Under the pieces are notes generated by a model. It was not told the origin of the DNA. It saw only the letters and a list, made by a program, of their open reading frames with translations, and searched no databases. A stretch of 64,000 bases of DNA from Antedon mediterranea (Eukaryota; Echinodermata; Crinoidea; Comatulida; Antedonidae). Made by a program: the position numbers and the translations under genes. Location: assembly GCF_964355755.1 (NCBI RefSeq), contig NC_092672.1, positions 4,528,001 to 4,592,000 of the forward strand, written 5' to 3'. This document shows, piece by piece, positions 62,001-64,000 of the stretch (positions within the stretch are counted from its first letter, which is position 1; every line of letters starts with the position of its first letter).

Positions 62001-62979
62001 CAACCTTTTAAACAGGCACTTGATATACAATGATACATTACTGCCTCTATTACCTACTAAATGAGGAAAATAAAAACAACAAACCTTTAGAAGATGCATC
62101 ACTTGATTTGCTGTACTGTTTCTCCTGCGTCTGCACAGCTATCTCTTCCATTGTTTTATTCGTAACCTTACGTAGGGTTTGCAACTCTTGTGTAAGCTTA
62201 CCGACGTTAATACTCTGCTCTTCATATCGTTTCTCCAGTTGCCTTACTTTATCCTCTAATTTGCTGACGGAATCGTGATGTTCCCTCTTGCTTTGTTGTT
62301 GCTCCTAGATATGAAGCACAGAGCCAATCAAATACTATGTTATATACAGGCTTCTTATTTTAAGTGCTTTTGTGATAATTTTCCTAATTATGATGATATA
62401 CATTATCATTATGATGTATACATTCTCTGTAATTGTGCTGGACAAAAGTAGAACAGCCAGCATTAATTTTTTCAACCAATCCTATTTCACAAAGCCTGTT
62501 CCAGTTTGATGGCTGCAGAAAATATTATGAAAATTGGTAATGGTATACAGTAGAACCTCCTCCTGCGGGACATCCCTGGCTATCCACGGGACACCCTTGG
62601 CTATCCACGGGACATCCCTGGCTATCCACGGGACACCCCTGGCTATCCACGGGACATCCCTGGCTATCCACGGGACATCCCTGGCTATCCACGGGACACC
62701 CCTGGCTATCCACGGGACATCCCTGGCTATCCACGGGACACCTCTGGCTATCCACGGGACACCCCTTTTGAGGGGACACTTCCAGTAAAACTAATAAGGT
62801 GAAATACATGTTTTAATAATAATAATAAAGTGTCATTTCAATGCATTAGTGGTTTCTGAGCCAGTTTGACTAACCTTTTGTAGATTTCTAATTTCGTCTT
62901 GCTTGAATTGTAAGCTTGCTATGGCCTCTTCATGCTCCTTCTCCAGTTGTTTCCGTTTTTCAGCAGCGGCCTGCATTAA
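21790..62979 (-). CDS. RIMBP2: RIM-binding protein (RIMBP/RBP family), 26 exons in window, 5' end outside
   Basis: RIM-BPs are presynaptic active-zone scaffolds that link RIM to voltage-gated calcium channels through SH3 domains. The 26 exons listed separately total 4323 nt (1440 codons plus stop), and every phase joins. Numbering from the first visible residue: coiled coil 1-100; SH3-I ~359-424 ([12 protein letters not shown] ... GLVPGNFIE); three FN3 domains 572-660, 661-752 and 753-864; acidic linker; SH3-II ~1143-1209 ([10 protein letters not shown]); SH3-III ~1284-1347 (MRAIFDYDP ... [10 protein letters not shown]); basic tail ending KQKKK. Order and motifs match vertebrate RIMBP2 and TSPOAP1, and fly Rbp. 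This is probably the single invertebrate RIMBP, so the symbol is by family, not proven orthology. Long introns are filled with MITEs and minisatellites. Confidence 0.93.
22333..22475. mobile_element. 143-bp MITE with CTTGGTTCCCA ends
   Basis: Left CTTGGTTCCCACTAGAGAC, right complement (…GTCCAAATGGGAACCAAG), and inner matching arms CAACACAA / TTGTGTTG and CAAGGGATTTGACCAATC / GTCAACTCACTTGCCTTG. Target-site duplication not clear. Confidence 0.75.
22700..22905 (+). mobile_element. Retroposon 3' tail with TTTGA repeats
   Basis: Ends GGAACAAATAAAGATTTG then ATTTGATTTG, the same type of tail as the LINE at 43090-43485 (AATAAATCAAATCAAATC). The body is too decayed to assign. Confidence 0.45.
23110..23261. 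mobile_element. 152-bp MITE with 28-bp inverted ends
   Basis: ATATCAAACTGACTCCAAAT then AATGATAG at the left; exact complement at the right. Inner arms TTTGATCATCATCA / TGATGATGATCAAA make it a near-complete hairpin. Confidence 0.85.
23744..24299. mobile_element. MITE family 3, 556-bp copy
   Basis: Ends TTTAAAGATGTATTGTCCC and GGGACAATACATCTTTAA. Same ends at 34415-34553 and 55718-56053. No coding capacity. Confidence 0.85.
24575..24775. repeat. GGGGACA-type repeat remnant
   Basis: AAGAGGACACATTTGGGACC, CAACATAGTTAATAAAGG, AAGGAGGGATTCTATAC. Diverged member of the dispersed family. Confidence 0.5.
24940..24975. repeat. AT/ATAAT microsatellite
   Basis: (TA)n run followed by TATAATATAATATAATATC. 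Confidence 0.8.
25009..25149 (-). CDS. RIMBP2: RIMBP exon (end of SH3-III)
   Basis: 141 nt in phase 0, acceptor ttaacag, donor [29 protein letters not shown] matches vertebrate [20 protein letters not shown] and closes SH3-III; then a Gly/Ser/Pro linker. Confidence 0.92.
25245..25340. mobile_element. MITE family 1, short copy
   Basis: TTAAAGCTCTGTCTACAC ... GTAGACAGAGCTTAA with most of the core deleted. Flanked by TTAA/TA. Confidence 0.85.
25377..25513. mobile_element. MITE family 1, right-truncated copy
   Basis: Begins AAGCTCTGTCTACACTATC and runs through CACATCACACTTTTTTGTC, then is replaced by unrelated sequence. Confidence 0.8.
25729..26181 (-). CDS. RIMBP2: RIMBP exon (end of SH3-II, linker, start of SH3-III)
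   Basis: 453 nt in phase 0, acceptor attccag, donor [29 protein letters not shown] then [11 protein letters not shown] completes SH3-II. A long Asn/Pro/Gly-rich linker follows, then [20 protein letters not shown] and [11 protein letters not shown] of SH3-III. The split of each SH3 at the D-x-D-G-F position is the same as in SH3-I. Confidence 0.93.
26215..26290 (+). mobile_element. Penelope-like or similar retroelement hairpin fragment
   Basis: TCTCCTGAGGACAATCAAAG then TATATTGATCAAAACGTTG: the 'CTGAGGA...TCAAAACGTTGAGAAT' arrangement resembles terminal motifs of Penelope-like elements. Motif-level evidence only. Confidence 0.35.
26451..26821 (-). CDS. RIMBP2: RIMBP exon (acidic linker and start of SH3-II)
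   Basis: 371 nt, phase 1 in and 0 out, acceptor tgctag, donor AAG|GTAGAT. Charged linker ([20 protein letters not shown]), then [20 protein letters not shown] and [13 protein letters not shown], nearly identical in pattern to vertebrate IFVALFDYDPLTMSPNPD. Confidence 0.95.
27529..27904 (-). CDS. RIMBP2: RIMBP exon (Asp/Glu-rich linker)
   Basis: 376 nt, phase 0 in and 1 out, acceptor tttacag, donor [27 protein letters not shown] parallels vertebrate YHTESSRGSDLSDIMEEDEE. The rest is low-complexity acidic sequence. Confidence 0.9.
28072..28450. repeat. ~22-bp minisatellite (about 16 copies) derived from GGGGACA repeat
   Basis: Unit ATTGCATGAATAGGGGTGTC(C/AC/AG). It adjoins AAGTGTCCTCTTACAGTTTC and GAATAGGGGTTGGCC at 27990-28035, words of the dispersed family, so it appears to have grown from one copy. 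Confidence 0.85.
28640..28792 (-). CDS. RIMBP2: RIMBP exon (Ser-rich linker)
   Basis: 153 nt in phase 0, acceptor tatacag, donor [29 protein letters not shown] and [19 protein letters not shown]. The acidic Ser cluster fits the linker between FN3-III and SH3-II. Confidence 0.8.
28921..29034. mobile_element. MITE family 1 copy
   Basis: AAAGCTCTGTCTACACTATC ... GACAGTGTAGACAGAAC, with short core. Confidence 0.85.
30154..30293. mobile_element. MITE family 1 copy
   Basis: AAATCTCTATCTACACTATC ... TTTGATAGTGTAAACAGAGC. Confidence 0.85.
30370..30411 (-). CDS. RIMBP2: RIMBP candidate 42-nt microexon
   Basis: Fourteen codons in phase 0 ([14 protein letters not shown]), strong donor AAT|GTAAGT, weak acceptor atcgccag with a poor pyrimidine tract. 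Both neighbours are phase 0, so it can be included or skipped without frameshift. No similarity support; probably an alternative exon. Confidence 0.45.
30811..30968 (-). CDS. RIMBP2: RIMBP exon (second half of FN3-III)
   Basis: 158 nt, phase 1 in, 0 out, acceptor tttcag, donor [29 protein letters not shown] matches vertebrate VTVRTLSAQGESVDSAVAAV. Confidence 0.9.
31163..31317. mobile_element. MITE family 1 copy
   Basis: AAAGCTCTGTCTATACTATC ... TTGATAGTGTAGACAGAGC, adjoining RIMBP exon 30811-30968 within 200 bp. Confidence 0.85.
31430..31606 (-). CDS. RIMBP2: RIMBP exon (first half of FN3-III)
   Basis: 177 nt, phase 1 both ends. [20 protein letters not shown], then [20 protein letters not shown]; vertebrate PTGLSNGANVTGYGVYAKG. 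Confidence 0.93.
32110..32253. repeat. 48-bp tandem repeat, 3 near-identical copies
   Basis: Unit GTTGTAGACACTGTTTTGGG, TCCTGAAGTTGTCCCCTTAG, TGTTCTAC, starting at 32110, 32158 and 32206. It lies inside a GGGGACA-type element (32036 onward). Confidence 0.9.
33278..33441. mobile_element. MITE family 1 copy
   Basis: AAGTTCTGCCTACACTATC ... TTTGATAATATAGACAGAGC; two 21-bp core units. Confidence 0.85.
34415..34553. mobile_element. MITE family 3, 139-bp copy
   Basis: TTTAAAGATATATTGTTCCC ... GGGGGACAATACATCTTTAA. The right half matches 55950-56053 (TTATTAATCTTCATTTTT), so it looks like an internal deletion form. Confidence 0.85.
34915..35133. mobile_element. MITE family 1 copy with 21-bp expansion
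   Basis: Left AAAGCACTGTCACTATC, right TTTGATAGTGCAGACAGAGC. Five 21-bp units reading TATAGTAGTGATATGCCC instead of TATGGTAG, so this expansion arose independently of the one at 3308-3532. Confidence 0.85.
35158..35271 (-). CDS. RIMBP2: RIMBP exon (second half of FN3-II)
   Basis: 114 nt, phase 1 both ends, acceptor atttag, donor [27 protein letters not shown] and [10 protein letters not shown] match vertebrate MAYKVKVLAKPHQ and VEFSTLPAGP. Confidence 0.9.
35644..35679. mobile_element. MITE family 1, terminal fragment
   Basis: TCACATAAAGTTTGATAG followed by TGTATACAGAGCTTTA; only the right end remains. Confidence 0.75.
35931..36092 (-). CDS. RIMBP2: RIMBP exon (first half of FN3-II)
   Basis: 162 nt, phase 1 both ends. 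[20 protein letters not shown] then [11 protein letters not shown], close to vertebrate APSHLRVDNITQTSAQLSWLP and TNSNYSHVIFL. Confidence 0.95.
36567..36833 (-). CDS. RIMBP2: RIMBP exon (FN3-I)
   Basis: 267 nt, phase 1 both ends, one exon for the whole domain. [20 protein letters not shown], then [20 protein letters not shown], then [20 protein letters not shown], in step with vertebrate YNIYIDGELKATVPGS and YRISVQCVTNRGRSDELQCT. Confidence 0.95.
36985..37280. repeat. 21-bp minisatellite (~12 copies)
   Basis: Unit GATTGAACATAGAATAG(C/T)CAG, more diverged at the left edge. ORFs on both strands across it are artefacts of a period divisible by three. Confidence 0.85.
37300..37372. repeat. ~20-bp repeat, 3-4 copies
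   Basis: TTGTTTGTCTAAGATAAA(C/T)TG repeated, beginning near 37305. Confidence 0.7.
37965..38400 (-). mobile_element. Penelope-like element end fragment with tRNA-like segment
   Basis: Minus strand reads ATGATGAAGGGCTAGTATTG then CCCGAAAGCTCTGCTAAC, the type of sequence at the ends of Penelope-like elements. ATAATGCTGTGG(A/G)TATCA(A/G)TGG and CCGGGCGGTTT are shared with 7225-7310, so the family has a second relic there. Right of it, minus-strand GAGTTCGAGTCTCAG (B-box-like) suggests a tRNA-derived neighbour at 38280-38400. Confidence 0.5.
38540..39295. repeat. 31-bp minisatellite (~24 copies)
   Basis: Unit ATTTGTACCATCACACTCAT then AAACATTCATT. Variants alternate CACAC/CGCAC and AAACATTC/AAATATTC in blocks, a sign of amplification of sub-groups. 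It starts next to a GGGGACA-type remnant (38480-38530). Confidence 0.9.
39735..39915 (+). mobile_element. SINE body fragment
   Basis: GGTTCTGGTGGTAGAACGAG, TCTTCTTGGATAAGGACTAT, CACTTTAAAGAGCCTAGTAC and GGTGTATTAGTAGGCC are shared with the minus-strand SINE at 49060-49500. The tRNA head is missing here. Confidence 0.65.
39972..40100 (-). CDS. RIMBP2: RIMBP exon (linker between SH3-I and FN3-I)
   Basis: 129 nt, phase 1 both ends, acceptor tttttag, donor G|GTAAGA. Acidic: [20 protein letters not shown]. Confidence 0.85.
40508..40652. mobile_element. MITE family 1, left-truncated copy
   Basis: Core plus TTTGATAGTGTAGAAAAGTC at the right; left inverted repeat lost. Confidence 0.75.
40716..40796 (-). 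CDS. RIMBP2: RIMBP exon (linker)
   Basis: 81 nt, phase 1 both ends, acceptor gcacag, donor [27 protein letters not shown]. Confidence 0.85.
40882..41050. mobile_element. MITE family 1 copy
   Basis: AAAGCTCTGTCTGCCCTATC ... AGTTTGATAGTGTAGACATAGC; nearly full length. Confidence 0.88.
42417..42569 (-). CDS. RIMBP2: RIMBP exon (linker, Ser/Asp-rich)
   Basis: 153 nt, phase 1 both ends, acceptor caatag, weak donor [27 protein letters not shown] then [20 protein letters not shown]. The weak donor suggests regulated inclusion. Confidence 0.75.
42901..43035. mobile_element. MITE family 1 copy
   Basis: CGCTATCACTATCAAACTTT ... AGTTTGATAGTGTGGACAGAGC. Confidence 0.8.
43090..43485 (+). mobile_element. 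LINE 3'-end fragment with TCAAA repeat tail
   Basis: An open stretch to about 43238 reads [20 protein letters not shown] then [20 protein letters not shown], the R-x-x-x-x-W-N-x-L-P C-terminus of CR1/L2/Jockey-type reverse transcriptases. About 240 nt of 3' UTR follow, ending GAATAAATCAAATCAAATC. Antisense to RIMBP, in an intron. It is the best preserved LINE end in the window. Confidence 0.75.
44599..44649 (-). CDS. RIMBP2: RIMBP exon (51-nt linker exon)
   Basis: Phase 1 both ends, acceptor tctatag, donor [25 protein letters not shown]. Confidence 0.8.
45889..46460. repeat. GAY-triplet minisatellite (GACAATGATGGT type)
   Basis: About 570 bp of GAT/GAC/AAT/GGT triplets with 12-bp and larger sub-periods. 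All frames are open for long distances (for example 194 codons of Asp/Asn/Gly on the plus strand). No splice sites or conserved sequence support coding; it sits in a RIMBP intron. Confidence 0.85.
47108..47134 (-). CDS. RIMBP2: RIMBP 27-nt microexon
   Basis: Acceptor gtccag, donor G|GTAAAT, phase 1 both ends; adds DAKDLLDNP after SH3-I. Good splice sites on both sides and phase fit make it credible despite its size. Confidence 0.7.
47615..47690 (-). CDS. RIMBP2: RIMBP exon (end of SH3-I)
   Basis: 76 nt, phase 0 in, 1 out, acceptor tttcag, donor [27 protein letters not shown] then IERIAG; vertebrate [20 protein letters not shown]. Confidence 0.95.
47708..47835. mobile_element. MITE family 1 copy
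   Basis: Left end shortened (AGCTCTGTCAAAAATAGG), right TTTGATAGTGTAGACAGAGC. It starts 17 bp upstream of the acceptor of the SH3-I exon at 47690. Confidence 0.85.
48495..48700. repeat. GGGGACA-type repeat remnant
   Basis: AAGTGTCCATTTAATAGG, TCTCTCCTGAAAAGAGG, TTTCCCCTGAATAGTGGTG. Diverged copy beside the SH3-I exon. Confidence 0.5.
48788..48973 (-). CDS. RIMBP2: RIMBP exon (start of SH3-I)
   Basis: 186 nt in phase 0, acceptor ctacag, donor [29 protein letters not shown] then [20 protein letters not shown]; vertebrate [29 protein letters not shown] is the same domain. Confidence 0.95.
49060..49500 (-). mobile_element. Composite tRNA-Ser-like SINE
   Basis: Minus strand begins GAGTGGCTGAGCGGTTAAG (tRNA-Ser/Leu-type A box); a B box GGGTTCGAGCCTC comes only at about 49290, so a second piece seems inserted between. 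The body (TTCTGGTGGTAGAACAAG, TTCTCGGATAATGACTAT, CGGTGTACTAGTTCACACGG) matches 39735-39915. Confidence 0.65.
49712..49773 (-). CDS. RIMBP2: RIMBP exon (upstream of SH3-I)
   Basis: 62 nt, phase 1 in and 0 out, acceptor tttcag, donor [29 protein letters not shown]. Confidence 0.85.
50127..50257. mobile_element. MITE family 1 copy
   Basis: TAAAGCTCTGTCTACACTATC ends opposite AGTTTGATAGTGTAGATAGAGC. Confidence 0.88.
52336..52560. repeat. 15-bp minisatellite (15 copies, nearly perfect)
   Basis: Unit TGCAACTCTCTCCAC; the central ~11 copies are identical and only the edges vary (TCTAC, TCTAG). The homogeneity implies recent expansion. Open frames in all phases are an artefact of the 15-bp period. 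Confidence 0.9.
53233..53335. repeat. 17-bp minisatellite (~6 copies)
   Basis: Unit GAAGCATGACGTGCAAT with single-base variants. Confidence 0.8.
53447..53698 (-). CDS. RIMBP2: RIMBP exon (N-terminal linker)
   Basis: 252 nt, phase 1 both ends, acceptor ttcacag, donor [47 protein letters not shown] and a Ser-rich end; no known domain. Confidence 0.88.
54830..55070 (-). pseudogene. Decayed 18S rRNA fragment (5' domain)
   Basis: The minus strand carries ACTGCGAATGGCTCATTAAA, TCAGTTATAGTTCCTTGG, GGATAACTGTGGTAATTCTA and GAGCTATAATACATGCG, the near-universal 5' domain of eukaryotic 18S rRNA. AGGCGTGCTTTTATTA and CGGCC...CGC remnants follow. A two-base insertion in GAGCTAATACATGC, other changes and loss of everything up- and downstream show that it is not functional. 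It lies in a RIMBP intron on the coding strand. Confidence 0.88.
55371..55502 (-). CDS. RIMBP2: RIMBP exon (N-terminal linker)
   Basis: 132 nt, phase 1 both ends, acceptor tttgtag, donor [27 protein letters not shown]. Confidence 0.85.
55718..56053. mobile_element. MITE family 3, 336-bp copy
   Basis: TTTAAAGATGTATTGTCCC ... GGGACAATACATCTTTAA. It has an A/T-rich interior shared with 34415-34553. Confidence 0.85.
56054..57377 (-). other. RIMBP intron with repeated ACTGCAGT palindromes
   Basis: No exon. 56290-56440 holds four ACTGCAGT or ATTGCAGT words (for example GTTACTGCAGTAACAAC, GTACTGCAGTAATGC, TTTACTGCAGTTATAG) in a possibly inverted-repeat layout. The remainder is featureless AT-rich DNA. 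Confidence 0.5.
57378..57521 (-). CDS. RIMBP2: RIMBP exon (N-terminal linker)
   Basis: 144 nt, phase 1 both ends, acceptor tgtaaag, donor [27 protein letters not shown], then [16 protein letters not shown]. Confidence 0.85.
57522..60567 (-). other. RIMBP intron
   Basis: 3-kb AT-rich intron. Contains a (CTGT)n-like run at 57765-57785 and 57925-57955 and a GGGGACA-type remnant at 58482-58580 (AAGGGGACACCCTCAGGACC, TTAAAGAAAGATTCTACTAT). No exon supported. Confidence 0.6.
60568..60663 (-). CDS. RIMBP2: RIMBP exon (N-terminal linker)
   Basis: 96 nt, phase 1 both ends, acceptor gttatag, donor [27 protein letters not shown] then [13 protein letters not shown]. Function unknown. Confidence 0.8.
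60788..60922. mobile_element. MITE family 1 copy
   Basis: TTAAGCTCTGTCTACACTATC ... TAGTGTAGACACAGAGCTTTA. The only copy with a two-base insertion (CA) in the right end. Confidence 0.85.
60923..62084 (-). other. RIMBP intron
   Basis: Nothing recognisable beyond an imperfect inverted pair around 61270-61440 (TGTATCACATGTGACAT / CCACAAGTGATACATATG). Confidence 0.5.
62085..62304 (-). CDS. RIMBP2: RIMBP exon (coiled coil)
   Basis: 220 nt, phase 0 in and 1 out, acceptor atctag, donor [27 protein letters not shown] then [20 protein letters not shown]. It aligns with vertebrate EHEGAVQLLEAKVRDLEEK and LLSKELLNFR and is a clear heptad coiled coil. Confidence 0.93.
62545..62790. repeat. 21-bp minisatellite (~10 copies) inside a GGGGACA-type element
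   Basis: Unit GGGACA(C/T)CCCTGGCTATCCAC. It is framed by CAGTAGAACCTCCTCCTGCG and TTGAGGGGACACTTCCAG, the two ends of a dispersed element, so the array is an internal expansion. Confidence 0.88.
62875..62979 (-). CDS. RIMBP2: RIMBP exon (coiled coil, most upstream visible)
   Basis: 105 nt in phase 0, acceptor ttttag, donor [29 protein letters not shown] then [15 protein letters not shown]; vertebrate MREAAERRQQLELEHEQALA and KQQEI.LLQK. Confidence 0.93.
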
Positions 62980-64000
62980 CTAAAAATTTTAAAAAACAAG
63001 TTGGTTTAGGCACAGGATTGTTAGCAGTAATTTAATTACAGTAGAATAACTCTCCTTTGGAATATCATAATCAAGGGACATTCTTTACCAGATAACACCT
63101 CTATGAAGGGGTGACGCCCCTATTACATCCTGTGATGAACTGAGGGGTAATTATGTTTCAACACTACTGCAAACCCTTATTCATGGGACACCTCTATTAC
63201 TGGAACTTTGTTATTTCTATATATTTGTTAAATTAAAAAGTATTAATTCTGATAAATAAATATAAAATGTTAAATGGCATTTTCTTTGTTTTGTTTTAAC
63301 AATGTGTATTTTTATATTGTAGTTGTAATTCAATATTTTAAATATTTTTTTCGCACCATTTTTATACCATGTCTTTATAATACAATATTTTCCGAATTTT
63401 TATGCCTTTTGTAAAGTTTTTTATATAAAATAAATAAAAAAAAATGTTGCCAGAACCTTCTGAAAATGAGATGCTATATTTTGTATTTGTAATACAATAT
63501 TTTCCAGACTTTTTATGCCTTTTGTAAAGTTTTTAACATACAATAAATAAAACAAAATGTTGCCAGAACCTTCTGAAAAAGAGATGCTATATTTTCTCCG
63601 TATCTAATTCTATGTTAATTCTTCATCAGTGTAAATGTATCACTTTAAGTACCATCAATCGTACATTATGTATAGCATTTTATTGATTTGCCATAAAACT
63701 GAGTGTGCTAAATTGAAAATTTGTCAATGCAAACTTTACATCATTAAATATAGGGTGATCTCAAAGGTGTTTTTACATTGTGCAAAATGAACATCTGACA
63801 ATGAATACGTAATTAATCAAATATATAGGGTGAATAAAAGGTTATATTGACATTGTGTTAATTAAAACTTGTCAATTAAAACTTTATAAACATCAATTAT
63901 ATCTGAAAGCTAATATTGAATTATGCATTACTATCAATTAGAGTTTTTATTGCACCGTAGTACCCTTGATTTTTCATGATTAATTCAATAAATTATATCC
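62980..64000 (-). other. RIMBP intron (right edge of window)
   Basis: No exon found. 63045-63205 is a GGGGACA-type remnant. 63378-63597 is a direct tandem duplication of about 111 bp (both copies contain TTATGCCTTTTGTAAAG and TGTTGCCAGAACCTTCTG). Confidence 0.65.

Noticed and set aside
62525-62809. ORF with CPVDSQG repeats
   Set aside because: 21-bp minisatellite inside a dispersed repeat; not coding.

Overview
The window is nuclear DNA of a multicellular animal. It is AT-rich, its genes are split by GT-AG introns, and long introns are full of short inverted-repeat (MITE-like) elements, minisatellites and decayed retroposons. Three protein-coding genes can be reconstructed exon by exon, and every predicted exon junction keeps the reading frame. 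The organism is probably a marine invertebrate, and a non-vertebrate deuterostome such as an echinoderm would fit, but that is inference from genome style and gene content, not proof.

Layout: (1) 1577-7606, plus strand: the last four coding exons of NCBP3 (nuclear cap-binding protein subunit 3); its 5' exons lie left of the window. (2) 7607-11882: NCBP3 3' flank, a 1.8-kb array of alternating palindromes, then a LINE tail and a tRNA-derived SINE. (3) 11883-17635, minus strand: a complete nine-exon USP30 gene (452 codons), the mitochondrial outer-membrane deubiquitinase, with its membrane anchor, the Cys-His-Ser catalytic triad and two CxxC zinc pairs. (4) 17636-21789: probable USP30 promoter, a LINE remnant and the likely 3' UTR of the next gene. 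(5) 21790-62979, minus strand: at least 26 exons (1440 codons in window) of a RIM-binding protein (RIMBP) gene: coiled coil, SH3-I, three FN3 domains, SH3-II and SH3-III, and a basic tail. Its 5' end lies beyond the right edge.

The three genes do not form one pathway. NCBP3 acts in RNA export, USP30 in mitophagy control, and RIMBP in presynaptic active zones. USP30 and RIMBP2 both lie on human 12q24, so their adjacency here may be an old linkage.

Most non-coding sequence is repeat-derived. A palindromic MITE with ends AGCTCTGTCTACACTATC occurs about 17 times and has grown internal 21-bp minisatellites. A GGGGACA-type dispersed repeat has seeded three separate minisatellites. There are several other MITE families, one with a clean 7-bp target-site duplication, LINE 3' tails, SINEs, Penelope-like motifs and a decayed 18S rRNA fragment. 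I found no convincing new multi-gene system. The most unusual structures are the palindrome array at 9.3-11.1 kb, the 130-bp hairpin with 7-bp duplications at 17.26 kb, and the long run of phase-1/phase-1 exons in RIMBP.
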